64,000 nt of DNA from Berberis thunbergii (GCA_003290165.1 QNQO01000512.1:558001-622000); one strand, 5' to 3'. Counted from the first letter of the stretch, positions 34,512-45,850 are shown. Notes: a model not told the origin generated them from the letters alone. Numbers and translations are program-made.

Positions 34512-36225
34512 GTAATGATGGCCTTCAGATTTTTCCTGTTCAGATTTGCATGGTTGTCATTTCTTCTTTAGGAAGCACACATTGACATTTGTTTTTTTTA
34601 GCCTCCTAATGAGAGTTTCCTGTACTTCATCTGTGGCATCTTTAATTGAATTAGAGCTTAGTATTTTTTTGATTTTAAACCTAAGGTTGCTTTCGATTGT
34701 TGGGTCTAAACATCATAAAATTTTCAGTGAAACACTTGTATGGAATTCGTACCCCTTGCAGCCATATGGTTGTCAGTCTCCCTTTCCTTTTTTGACATCT
34801 GTCACTTTTGGTGTCTGTCGAGTTCTTGTTCGAAGCCTAGAATGTTATGGTAATCCAGTGGGAGGTTACAGTATCCGCAGGGGCTTGTGTTAGTTTCTTC
34901 ATTGTTAAGAGTTAGTGTCAGATATTCCTTTTTCTTCTCACCTTAAACAGTGCATAGTGGCTGATAGTGCCCAAACTTTTTTCATGAGCACTAACCAATA
35001 CCTTTTAGAGACTTCTCTATGACGTGCTAACGACTCCATCCATGCATATCTTCCTCATCTTTTGCATCCCATTCCATTTTATTTTCATGAAAGATAGAAT
35101 ATTATTAAAATGAAAGAGAACTAGTACTTATTAGTTATTATATATATATATTTTCAAAAAAAGGTTCAAATTTATTAAGACTGAGAAAGAGAGTGAAACA
35201 GAAGCTGAATTAAAGACCCAGAACAAAGCAAAAGGGTAAAAAGGAATTTAACCTCCCTGAACCCCTTGAAACAAAAAATGGAATAGATCAAGAAAACACT
35301 ACCCCTACCTATCAGCCCAGCAGCAACATAGTCATCATTCAGCAATTATATTCATTTTTTCTATTTTGTAAGTGGAATTTTCTTGTCCGCAGATGTGATG
35401 CAAGTTTTATGTAATATTTGATACATAAGAGGGTATTCCATCTCATAATTCACGATGTAAAACAGGATGTGTTGTTCTTCATGTTTGCTAGATGTTATGC
35501 TGAACGCACAAGTATGTCTTTTTTTTAAGTTTTGTGATTTTCTGCATCCAAGCAGACTCAGACATGTTTATTGTTGATGATGCAATATGGTTTTCATTGC
35601 GTGAACTGCAAGCTACTTAATTACTTTTAGAAACTTCCATCATTGTTGGGAAAACATATTTCTTCTATAATCAGAGACAAACACTCCATAGATTATATAT
35701 CTTTGTTCTTTACGCATTTTAACATGAAATTCTTTACTTCTGTTGTTTATATTCTTTCAATCATCATCTACTGTTTTAACTTGTTGGCCTGGTGCATATG
35801 GTTCTTCCAGTTTCCTTTTGAAAAGATGTGGTTATCGGGTTGGTGAGACATGAGTGAGGTAATTACGTGTCAGCTCTCCAAAGCTTCGAAGAACCATATG
35901 GGATAATACTTTTGTACTTTGATTCTTAATGCTAGTTGTTGGTGTGTCTTGAAGGAGATTGAGGGCATCCAAGTATTTTGGAGTAGATCGATTATTGTGG
36001 AATCCTAGCAACACTTTCACGAGGGGTTTCTCCTATGTTTGCTCCCAAAGGAATTCATTTTGGTACATCTGGATGATCTAGTTTTATGAGATAATTTGGC
36101 AGCTTCCTCTTGTTACTGTACATTATGTATTTGTTGGTTGTATTCAATGGTTTTACCCTTCAAAATATAATAAGACATAATATCAAAGTGATTATTCATC
36201 CTTATAATAATTTACCTTGTTGTAG
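34512..36225 (+). other. Non-coding interior of CACTA element 2
   Basis: AT-rich, with many short frames that resemble nothing. Probably captured intron or intergenic sequence between the Puf-like and SPINDLY fragments. A short TA run is at about 35140. Confidence 0.4.
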
Positions 36226-38915
36226 TCATATCAGAAGGCCTTGCGAGCAGACCCTACATACAAACCTGCAGCAGAATGCCTTGCCATTGTACTGACAGAT
36301 CTTGGCACAAGCTTAAAGCTTGCTGGCAACACTCAGGAGGGAATCCAGAAATATTTTGAAGCTCTCAAAATAGACCCCCACTATGCTGTAATAATAGTTG
36401 TTTCAATATTCTGGGGTGGACTATTTTTATACTGTAATAATATTCTTCAATACTATAGGGTGGCAAACAGTTTTTCCTGGCATGTGCATTGCTGCATGTA
36501 TTTATTTCTTAAGTACCTTTTGTTTTCCATTATGCAGCCTGCGTATTACAACCTTGGAGTTGTATATTCTGAAATGATGCAGTACGATATGGCTCTTAGT
36601 TGCTATGAGAAGGCTGCCCTTCAAAGGCCTATGTATGCTGAAGCATATTGCAACATGTGGGTGTTATCTATAAAAATCATGGGGATTTGGAATCAGCTAT
36701 ATCTTGTTATGAAAGGTACTAACTAGTTTGTTATTGATTCTTCTTGGATGCTAACCTTTCGTTTCATGCTGTTTGATACCTCCATTGACTTGACATTCAG
36801 ATTTACTATTTGTATCTCAGGTGTTTGGCTGTTTCTCCTAACTTTGAGATTGCAAAGAATAACATGGCTATAGCCTCGACAGACTTAGGAACAAAGGTGG
36901 TCTTCCATTTCTTTTTAACTCTGTTGTTTTTGTTTTAACCATAGGATAAATCCTCGTAATTAAGGGTCATTATCTAGAGTCTTAAGCTTTTTACTACGTT
37001 TCATTATTTATACAAACATTGACTATTTTTAAGTTTCTAACACCGTCAAAATGAAGACTAATGTAGTCTTCAATTTAGTAATGAAATCGAATATTCATTA
37101 AATCCTCAAATACATTTTAGTATGCTACAAAAAGTGAAGATGTTTAAATTTTCTTGGGAGTGATCTGTATGGCAAGATATTGTCCTATAAAAAAATAACA
37201 GTATTTGAATATTTATAGGAGGTTTTAAATTTCAAATTTGAGCCTGGGATTTTGCCTTAATTTTGAAATCTTGCTGACAATTCCTAGTATTAGCTTTCAG
37301 TTAAAATTTTTACCGCTTTATTTGATTCTATGGAATGTTGAATACAATTCTTATAGGTTTATATGTATGTATAATGGATTTATATGAGAGAAAAATGATT
37401 AGACATAACTGAATCATTTGTTAAGTTTGATTTCACTGACAGATCACTTTTTGTATCCATTCATTTTCAAATATTCTTTAAGAAGTTCATAATTTGAATC
37501 GGACACTTCAGCCTGATGTTGAGCAAAGAACCATCAACCTCGTTTAAATATTCAAGTTGATCGACTTGTGCTACTTCATTTTCTTCGAACCGACTCCCAT
37601 GTAGAAACTTCATTTTTATGTTTGTCTTTGTTTCCAAAAACACATGCTACTAAGCAAATTTGAACCGTTGACCTCTTGAGCAAGTTGTACTTTAAACCAT
37701 TGTCTCGTCACTTCTCTGATATAAAACTACAAACAGGGCCCTCCAACCTACCACACTGATATTTGAGAGTTTCAGACGAGCTACTAAAGAAAAAAAAAGT
37801 TAAGATCAAACTGACCCTACCATGATCAATCAATGTCATGATAAATTGGTTATGGTTAATTAAAACCAAGTCAAACCTGCAAATGATTATCCTTGCTTGT
37901 TTCACCATTTCCATTCATTTCCACAAGAAAGGCAAACTGTAGGGAAGTGGATAATATGATGTAAACTTCATATTAAGGGGTTATCTTGTGACGCGATCAT
38001 AATCATAATCCTAATCTTAATATTTATTTCTTTGTAATCCAACAGCTTGTTAATAAATTTAGAATCTTAGGAAAAAAAAATATTTTTTGTTTTAGGCTGT
38101 TCTTCAATGTCTCATTCAGGGGATAAGTTTTACAGTGTTTGCCTTGGGTCTCGTTTCATCCCATTCTTTGTGTTGATGGCTATTAGTAAATATTGTATAT
38201 ATATGTATATTTTTTTCTTCTGAAAAATAGGAAAAATTTGTGGAGAAACCTAATTATATAAACAGTATGTTGCAAACCTTGTCGGGTGGAATAATGTGTG
38301 CCTTTCTTTTAGAACATCCGTAGTTCATTGATTTGAATAGGAACTCAAGTTTCACGGCTACCAGTTTCTCGTAGTTTTTCTTTTATTGAGTTTTCTCTGT
38401 TATATGTTTTCAGTATTTTTTTCAGCCTCTATGAAGCATATCAGCTTGAATTATATAACAAACCTTTATCAAGATCTGTTAACTTATTGATGTTGTCACA
38501 AATGAGTCCTTCTTTTCCATTGCTATAGCGTAGCCATTGGTTCCCTTATCATTGCTTTTGCCCATGTTTACTTGGTCTGTATCTGATTCTGGGTTAAGTA
38601 ATATTTGTCAGGTAAAACTAGAGGGAGACATCAACCAAGGTGTCACATACTACAAGAAGGCTTTGTACTACAACTGGCACTATGCTGATGCTATGTATAA
38701 TCTTGGTGTTGCATATGGTGAAATGTTGCAGTTTGACATGGTAGGGCATGAATATGAAAGCACCATTCTCTGTTTTAGAATCTTGTTCAATATTCACTTC
38801 TTAACAATGCTACCTTTAGCTGGAAAAAGTTAATCAAAGTTGATTATGTTGTCACTCATGATTTTGTAGGTGATTGTGTTCTACGAACTTGCACTGCATT
38901 TCAATCATAGCTGTA
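36226..38915 (+). pseudogene. SPY: Captured SPINDLY (SPY) TPR fragment, five exons with introns
   Basis: SPY is a nucleocytoplasmic protein O-fucosyltransferase with N-terminal TPR repeats that represses gibberellin signalling. Exons with AG/GT borders are seen at 36226-36387 (54 codons, LRADPTYKPAAECLAIVL), 36538-36715 (NLGVVYSEMMQYDMALSCYEK), 36821-36896 (CLAVSPNFEIAKNNMAIA), 38612-38740 (43 codons, YNWHYADAMYNLGVAYGEML) and 38870-38915 (VIVFYELALHFN). The order matches consecutive TPRs in the middle of SPY. A 2-base insertion in the second exon (CNMWVL, where the family reads CNMGVIYKN) breaks the frame, and the catalytic domain is absent. Introns are retained, so capture was from DNA, not mRNA. 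Confidence 0.9.
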
Positions 38916-39432
38916 TAATCTCTTGAAAACTTATGTTTTGACTATTCTTTCTGCTGCTAACATCTCCATTTAGGTGTTAAAATGCACATTCTTTGTTCAC
39001 CACATTGGCTGAAAATTTTGAACTATGCTGATTGAAAGTTTCATATATTTTAGTCTTTTTTGACAACAAACTAGGAAGTATGGGAAATTTTAGAGTTTGA
39101 TGCATGGCGGGGTGACAAGTTGGATATGGGACATACACCTTAGGAGGAACTTGTTTAAGTAGTGAAGGACAAGTTGGATATGGGTGACAAGTTTGATGCA
39201 TCATCATCGGTAGAGCTATTGAAAAATAATATACAATTAATTTTCAAACTCTTCTAGATCATAGTTGAGTTTGATGCACCATACATTATCCTTGCATACA
39301 TGTAAGTGGTGCAGCTTTTCTGTAGCACCGTTTAGTTGGTGATAGTGTGTTTATGCCATTAACATTATCAGTCAGATTTTTAATGTTGTTTTATTATCAG
39401 TTAGTAACTTGTATCGTTTCATGTGACTGCAG

Positions 39433-39594
39433 CTGAAGAAACCTTCCCATCCTACTCGTGGCGTACCAGTTGCTATTAGTTGCTTAGCATATTTGTTGAA
39501 AGAACCATTGGTTAGATCCTCTTTTGTAAAAGCAGATGGGGTGAAGCTGCTAGTTCCGTTGATTTCTCCACCATCTACTCAGCAATCTATCCAG
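39433..39594 (+). pseudogene. Captured exon of V-type proton ATPase subunit H
   Basis: One open 54-codon exon ([51 protein letters not shown]) lies between a GCAG acceptor and an AG|GT donor. It matches plant VHA-H, the regulatory subunit of the peripheral V1 sector of the vacuolar proton pump. The exon has no stop or frameshift, and no neighbouring VHA-H exon is found. Confidence 0.85.
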
Positions 39595-39649
39595 GTGATT
39601 TGGTCTTATTCACAATTAAGAGTTATGCTTTGAAAAGATTGGCTTCTCA

Positions 39650-39790
39650 AGGTGAGTCTTATTTGCAATATCCCAAAAGTACATCCTAGCGATGAAGACA
39701 GAGGGCATTGGGTAGCTGAACCAAACATTGATAGGAAAGCTTCAGCCTTCATTGCTAAATTCTATGTCGACAAACTGTTCCACCTATGTA
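39650..39790 (+). pseudogene. Possible captured DUF761 ('cotton fibre expressed') C-terminal fragment
   Basis: PNIDRKASAFIAKFYVDK resembles the C-terminal (V/I)DRxAxxFIAKFxxxx motif of plant DUF761 proteins. The preceding acidic SDEDRGHW and, in another frame, a YLQYPK-like piece also fit that family. It is short and contains a probable frame change, so this is tentative. Confidence 0.4.
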
Positions 39791-40069
39791 AACTGTAATA
39801 TAGGAGTCCCATTTGTTATGCACTTTTATTGTAATTTGCTTGTAAGTGTGCTCACTAGTTATTGAATTACAATAATGAAAAAATAATACAAGATTTGTTC
39901 ACATTCAATCTTAGTTTTTCTGTATTACAGCATATATGACCTTTTCGGTGTATCTATCCTCTCCTCCCGCTTCTTCCTATCTGGATTTGAAGTACTTATG
40001 TCAAGTTAATAACATGTATAGAAGTAGGTTCGTTGTTACATTTTAAAAAAAAAAACAAAAAAAAAAACA

Positions 40070-40455
40070 TTTGCCACGGCTTAAAACCGTGGCTAATTCT
40101 CGCAACGGCTAAAAACCGTGGCTACCTTGCCATGGCTTATAACCGTGGCTAGTACTAGCCACGGCTAAAAACCGTTGCTAAAGCTATTGCAACGGCTTAG
40201 AACCGTGGCCATAACTAGCAACGGTTTTAAGCCGTTGCTACTCTTGGCCACGGCTTAGAACCGTGGCTATGATTGTTGCAACGGTTTATAACTGTGGCTA
40301 AATCATCAACCGTTCTCGAGATAAAACCGTTGCTAATATTTTTGCCACGGTTTTTTGCCGTTACTGGGGATTTATCGACGCCTCTACAGCCCACGGCTCT
40401 AAGCCGTGACAATGGGTTACCCCCACGGTTTAGAACCGTTGCTAATGGGTATTTT
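40070..40455 (+). repeat. Right subterminal repeats of CACTA element 2
   Basis: Many copies of CCACGGCTTAAAACCGTGG-type and CAACGG...CCGTTGC motifs occur up to the right end, mirroring the left array. The 40227-40527 open frames on both strands are made of this repeat. Confidence 0.8.
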
Positions 40456-40468
40456 TGGTGTAGTGGGA

Positions 40469-40565
40469 GTGTCATCGCTCGCCACACGGTGGTCTTTGGC
40501 TCACATGTGCTACTTGTGCAGGTCTAGATAAAGGTGAGGAAAGGGAACATGAATCAACTACATCA
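40469..40565 (+). repeat. 5' LTR of element C, right part
   Basis: Resumes after the CACTA insertion with GTGTCATCGCTCGCC and ends GAATCAACTACATCA. The same ending is seen in the other Tat LTRs. Confidence 0.85.
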
Positions 40566-40568
40566 GTT

Positions 40569-40586
40569 TAGCATCGTTTGCGGGGA
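40569..40586 (+). other. Primer binding site, element C
   Basis: TAGCATCGTTTGCGGGGA, three bases after the LTR, is the decayed equivalent of the Tat PBS (compare 15745 in element B). Confidence 0.5.
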
Positions 40587-40629
40587 GCAATATAGTTTCT
40601 AAAAAGAAACAGTAGTACCAGATATCGCA

Positions 40630-41200
40630 ACAATGGAGATGTTGCGAAACCCTCGGGCCATCACCACCGCAAGAAGAACCCTTTCAGACCCTCGCGTAGG
40701 TGGCAGCCATGACGGACCCAAGGGTGAATATACTGTTAACCAAAATGCAGCTAATTGCATCAGCGTTGGAGGCACTTAAATAGCGAAATCCTCCATCCGC
40801 AGAAGGAGATCGCGAGCAGCGAATAACCCAATCCCCAGAGAGCTCCAGAGAACGCATTCAAGAGAGTCGCGCTGCCCCAACAACTTCTCAATGGACCAGA
40901 GGTGGAGTGACCAATAAAGACCTAGCATCCAGAGCCGACAGACATGTCTTGCACAATCCAATCCGAAACGAAGTCACAAACCCAGACGTACTATTTAATC
41001 TCACGGACACGTTAATGAATCAGTAAGGTTCCGCATTATCTGCTAACCCTAAAACAAAAGCAGAACGAGACGTTGAGGGAGTACATCACTCGTTTCAATG
41101 ATTAGTTGACCTTCATCGACGGCTGTAGTGATGACGCTGTCGTCACAACATTTACTTCGGGTCTGAGAAGAGGCAAGTTTTACGACTTCCTTACTCTGGA
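40630..41200 (+). pseudogene. Tat-type gag fragment, element C
   Basis: Broken frames parallel the gag of element B: MTDPRVNILLTKMQLIASALEALK, then KQKQNETLREYI and the TFTSGLRRGKFYDF block, ending LTLD exactly where the hAT-like element enters (41202). Several stops. Confidence 0.65.
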
Positions 41201-41201
41201 C

Positions 41202-42206
41202 TAGGGGTGGGCATTTAGGACCGAAAACCTAGACCGAACTGACAACCAAACCGAATCTGGTCGGTTCAAATCAGTTTTAATTAATTAAAAAAGTTTCGAT
41301 TGTAAAAGCCCGGCCTGACCCGACCCGTCCCGAAGTTTCTGGTCCGGGCCTTGGTTTCCAATTCTGAAGCCCGTCGGGTAACCGACCCGGTATGAATAAA
41401 AAACCTCAAAAGGCCCTCTCCCCTATTTTTTTCACTTCCACAGTCTTCTTATCACACTCCAAAGGAATCCTAACAAGCGTAGTTGCCATTTCTCTAACCA
41501 ACCCATTTGTAGGAGTTGCTAACTCAATAAGAAAAGCCTGGTTTGCTTTATTATCATCTTGAAATGTAAAGTGTACATGCCCACGCCTATACCCAAACAA
41601 AGTACCTATCACTCTGTGCCTCCTAAAGAGAAGGTGATAAGTGAACAAATTCCTCGTCAATTAGAATTTTTGTTCTTCGATTGATCACCGAACGCAACCG
41701 AGCAGCTGAAATTGTTGTTGGTAGTCTCCTTTTAGAAGACCTCTTTGCCTATTCTGTCTCATATTTGCCTAATGAGAAAGAGTTGAAGGATTTAAGAGCC
41801 TCCTCTTCTACTGCTACTTGCTATTCTTCCTTATCACCCTTTTTTTCTCCAATTGAAGTGTCTTCTAGAGAAGGAGAAAGAGGATTCACGAGGAGCTCGG
41901 TGTCACTGAGATGGAGATGAGAGAGCTCGATGTTGCTGAGATCACGAGAGAGAGCTCAGTTAGTGAGAGAGCTGAGCTGAAAGAGCTCTGTGAGTGAGAG
42001 AGCTCTATGAGTGAGAGAGCTGAGAGAGATGAGAGAGGTCGACCACTGATGGTTGCTACTTGCTCATAATCAAGTGAGCACTGATAGTTGCTCATAATCG
42101 AATGGTTGCTCACTTGCTCATAATCAAGCTCCAATCGACACCCAATCGACCACTGATGGTTGTTCAGGATTATTATTGCTCATAATCCTCACTTCCGCCA
42201 CCCCTA
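41202..42206. mobile_element. hAT-like non-autonomous element in gag of element C
   Basis: The left end TAGGGGTGGGCA and right end CCGCCACCCCTA are short inverted repeats of the kind common in plant hAT elements, and the GGTCGGTT/CCCGACCCG-rich subterminal sequence also fits. The left junction coincides with a break in gag (LTLD). I cannot see a clean 8-bp duplication (CTCTGGAC against ATCGACCC), and the right end may lie up to about 100 bases further. The interior has a MIZU-KUSSEI1-like fragment and a GAGAGAGCTC-rich stretch (41890-42040). Confidence 0.5.
41415..41880 (-). pseudogene. Captured MIZU-KUSSEI1-like (DUF617) fragment
   Basis: The minus-strand frame RVIGTLFGYRRGHVHFTFQ, AFLIELATPTNGLVREM, TTLVRIPLECDKK has the hallmarks of the DUF617/MIZ1 domain (GTxFGYRxGxVxF, LLELAxPTxxLxxEM, RIALECxK). 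MIZ1 acts in root hydrotropism. A likely N-terminal continuation (RRLPTTISAAARLRSVI) is read in another frame at about 41690-41740, implying a frameshift. The C-terminal half is missing. It lies wholly within the hAT-like element, suggesting capture. Confidence 0.7.
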
Positions 42207-42529
42207 ATCGACCCCCAAGCTCCAATCGACCAACCCTGCATCCACTACTGTCAAGTTGTCAACCATCTATCTATGTTTTTTTCTAAAAAATAATCTCTTT
42301 GGTCTTCTCTGATGGAGAGTCAAGCTGAAAGAGTTCCTAGGCTCGGACAGGAGGCATAGCCAGACATAAGAAAGTGCATACACTGGCATCATTTATGTTC
42401 TTCACGTGGTCGAACGTGAAAGGGAACAATCTAAGAGGTCCCGCAAGAGAACAATGGCTGAGATGCGGACACCATCTCAGTGTGAGGACCGACAGATGCA
42501 GCGTGCATGAGTTCACAGTCCAATCCCAC

Positions 42530-43100
42530 CACTGACATTTACGGAAAGGGATCTCTAAGGGATACATTATCCTCACAATGACGTCTTGGTCATCTTCGTC
42601 CTCATCACTAAGTGGGAGGTAAAGAAGGCCTTGGTGGATACAGGAAGCTCACTCAATATCTCGTTTCTCAACGCATTCTGCAACATGCAACTATAGGAGA
42701 AATATTTAACCCCTGCCACTCACCCCATGATCGGATTCAGTGGAAAAAGTGTTTCCCCATTGGTAAGATCAATTTAATGGTGGAGGCGGGAAAGCCGCAA
42801 TTGTGGAAGTTACCTTGTCCAAGAATTTATGGCGGTTGACGCTATGTCCATCTACAAAATTATTCTGGGAAGGTCATGGTTTCATTATATGGAGGCAATA
42901 GTTTTCACTCTGCACCAATGCATAAAATATAGAGGGAACCAGGCCCAAGGAACTATCTCAGGATATCAACCTGCAGCAAGAGACTGCCACTATGCAGCTC
43001 TAAAATAGCTGAATTGTTACCAACTGCAGCTCGAACCCGCTAAAAAACATGTAAGACACCGGGTCTAGACATAAGAGGAAAATCACTCTGCGAGGACGAA
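42530..43100 (+). pseudogene. Tat-type protease fragment, element C
   Basis: VLVIFVLITKWEVKKALVDTGSSLNI carries the DTGS active site. Downstream, SIYKIILGRSWFHYMEA and TLHQCIKY match the ILGRPW and LHQCIKYP motifs near the end of Tat protease. Frame changes are frequent. No RT, RNase H or integrase follows. Confidence 0.75.
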
Positions 43101-44930
43101 GGAGCTCCAATAAGCAAAATGCGCCTATATAGAGAGCCATAATTTAGATCTGACAACGCAATCTAGACCAACAAAGAGCTAACTAACAATACTTCAGGAA
43201 ACATACACCTACTCTAAGAACTGATAATCAGCAAGGACCTGTCCACCAGCACGAAGTCTACTATTTCATAACTTCGCTAGCTTTGGCAAAACAAGACACT
43301 TCACCAGAAGGACTATGCAATCTTACCCATGACCATATGCGCCTCCTTCAAGGCCGGGTTAGCTTAGTCCCCGCTCAAAGTTAAAAAAATTTGTTGTTTT
43401 GATTTCATTTTTTGTTTTTTATTTTTTATTTCAGTTTTGAAGAATTGCTCGCACTAGATACATTCTTGAAATAAAATAGATTTTATTGATTGCAATGAAA
43501 GTTATTACAAAGTTTTTTGATCAACTAATACAAATGTTTATGCACTATAAGTATCTAAGTTTGACGCAAATATCTATCCACTGAAACAAGTGTAAAGATT
43601 CCACTCTGCCTCCTGAAGATAAGGTGGTGAAAGTAGAGTGTCTGAAGAAGAAATTGAAATAGTGCACTCAATTCATTGCTTCTTCGAATCACCCTACAAA
43701 ATGATTTGAAGGTAACAACATCAACCTCAAAACGAAGATGGGTGCCTGGGGTGCTGCCGGGTGAATAACCTAGATTCGAAGATCGCATTTATCAAAGCTC
43801 CGCTTCGTCAACTTTCCTTCCGGCTGTGGCATCATGCGTGAAGCACAACAGATACATATGGGACATCCGCCACAACCTAGCTGCATGTATTATCACCCAA
43901 CATCAGTGGCGAATGGGAACTCGGGAGTAACCAAAGATGGAAGATAGACATGTCCCCTGAGGAAGAGTGTACTTTTTCGCAATATAAAAAGACATTACAA
44001 AATCTCATGGGATCGATCAGATGCCCATCCAGATCAGGTGGCATCGCATAATAGCAAGTCTTATTGCCAATGGCATGACAACTTAACGGTTAGAGCTTGG
44101 CGGATGGTACCACTAGGTCATGGGTTCAAACCCAGCTTGTGACATCTTTAGTGGGTTCTGGGATCCTATAAAAACCATGCTTGCCTTTCAAAAAAAAAAT
44201 AGCAAGTCTTATTAAAACTCATCGCCACAAATGTCAAATGATTCGAAGAATCCAGCGAGGGAGACCTTCTTTCAGCCTTAGGAAAACCCACTACATATTA
44301 TTTGGTAAGATGCATTTGAATAACATGCTCTACTATTCGCATTGCAGTGCTTGAACGAAGAACAATAAACCTATATATAGGCGTGATGGTTTACAAAGCA
44401 TCGTCAGCCAACAATTACTTCAACATTAAATGTCGCACGGGAAATTGGGAAACAACGGTTTCAATTGCAACTGCACGGTCCACATACTTCAAATTAATGA
44501 CCCTGCACATAGCTCCAATAACTAGGGAAGTAATCGATACTGAACCGTCTTGCAATATGAGTCGTATACCTAGCACGCCGATCTACAAATATTTTTTTTA
44601 TTTAACCCCTCCACTAATGGGCCCAAGCTTATGCCTTGCTAGATCCGACCCAACACATGCAAATAAATAAACAACAAAGCCCTTGAGCACCCATAGAATA
44701 AGCAACGCGCCTATTGAGTATTATCAGTAAATCCAAGACATCAACCCTATTATTATTCTGGTGTAGTTCATTAAAGCTGGTCAATCTATTATTAGTCCAA
44801 TTAATCGATTCGATTCTAGAATCAAACCGCCAGGCGAACTAAGTAAATTAAGACACCAAGTCAGACTTACACGCCCAAAATCTTATTATTACCAAAACTC
44901 AATTAGCTCCGACTGATTACAGCAGTTTCT
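43100..44930 (+). other. Non-coding region of element C shared with element D
   Basis: No gene is recognised. Parts of 43850-44900 match, in reverse complement, 63120-64000 of element D (for example GATCGATCAGATGCCCATCC and GACACCAAGTCAGA), showing this is element sequence. A SINE is inserted at 44066-44197. The open frames at 43555-43788 and 44347-44670 resemble no protein family. Confidence 0.55.
44066..44197 (+). mobile_element. tRNA-derived SINE, copy 1 (132 bp, 16-bp TSD)
   Basis: Flanked by AATAGCAAGTCTTATT at 44050-44065 and 44198-44213. The head has an A-box-like TTAGAGCTTGGCGGATGG and the B-box GGTTCAAACCC, followed by a short body ending CTTGCCTTTC and an A run. A second copy lies at 51029-51162 on the other strand. 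Transcribed by RNA polymerase III in active families. Confidence 0.88.
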
Positions 44931-45850
44931 GGCCCGCTCTAATACATAACCCGACAAAAATGGACGACGATAAGTTAGAAAGTGGGAACTTAGTTAGCAT
45001 TTTTATTACCTAACCGCGATGGCTTGCTATGGACCATTGTCCAATTGTAGATAATGGTCGTCGAACCTAACAAAAGCTTAGTCGATTTCGACCTATGACG
45101 ATAGCTTCTGGTACGCTCTAACGCATAGTCTGTTAAACGGGTGTCAACGGTTTAGATAGTGGCAGCTTAGTCAGCGCTCTTATGCCTGACCGAGACGATT
45201 TTCCAGGGATCATTGTCCAAACATGGGCAATAGTTACCGAACTTGACCAAAGCTTAGTCGTTGATGACTGATGACTGATGACTTCTAAACTGATTGAAGC
45301 CTAGTCCGCTAATAACGGATTATGACGACTTAGAAAGTGGGAGTCTCGCCAACGCTCTCGATGTCTGAATAAGATGGCTTGCCATCGGACACTACTCGTA
45401 TGCAAACAATGATCATCAAACCCAACCAAAGCTTAGTCAGTGGTCGCTGATGATGATGGCTTCTGATCTGCTAGAAGTCAAGTTCGTTGCGCACAAATTT
45501 CGACTGCCTAGAAAGTGATAGCTTAGTCAGCGCGACGACGCCTGACCGCGATGGCTTGCCAGGGATCATTAGCCAACTATAGACAATGATCGCCAAACCT
45601 TGCCAAAGTTTAGTCAGAATGACTGACGATGATAACTTCTGGCTCGCTCCAATTCCTAGTCCGCCGAGAGTGGATCAAGATGGGTTGGATAGTGAAAGTC
45701 TAGTCAGTACCCTCTATACCTGATTAAGATGACTTGCCAGGGACCACCATGGTCGCCGAACCTGACTCCGATTTAGTAAGTTATAACTGACGATAACAAC
45801 CTTCAATCCAACTAAGCCTATTCCACGAATAGCAGATAAAGACAAGTCAA
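44930..45850 (+). repeat. 178-bp tandem repeat, about 5 copies (3' UTR of element C)
   Basis: The anchor (GAACTTAG, CAGCTTAG, GAGTCTCG, TAGCTTAG, AAGTCTAG) occurs at 44986, 45163, 45341, 45520 and about 45696, giving 176-179-base spacing. Units retain the ATCATTGTCC...GACAATGATCG inverted repeat and are more diverged from each other than in element A. Confidence 0.85.

Larger units (their letters stand above)
28959..40465 (+). mobile_element. CACTA element 2: 11.5 kb, TSD GGA, with captured host gene fragments
   Basis: The ends CACTACACCAAAA and TTTTTGGTGTAGTG are inverted repeats, flanked by GGA (28956-28958 and 40466-40468). Both ends carry dense subterminal repeats. Inside are a TNPA-like gene (31198-32847) and then exon-intron fragments of unrelated host genes: SOSEKI, an unidentified gene, a Puf6/PUM24-like exon, SPINDLY, V-ATPase subunit H and a DUF761-like piece. 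All are on the plus strand. No TNPD-type (DDE) transposase is seen, so the element is probably non-autonomous. Confidence 0.9.

Noticed and set aside
35780..36020. Possible LINE fragment (FPFEKMWLSGW resembles a motif near LINE RT domains)
   Set aside because: A single short motif followed by a stop; no neighbouring LINE motifs seen.
43555..44670. Open frames in the non-coding part of element C
   Set aside because: No similarity to known families; the matching region of element D does not keep the frames.
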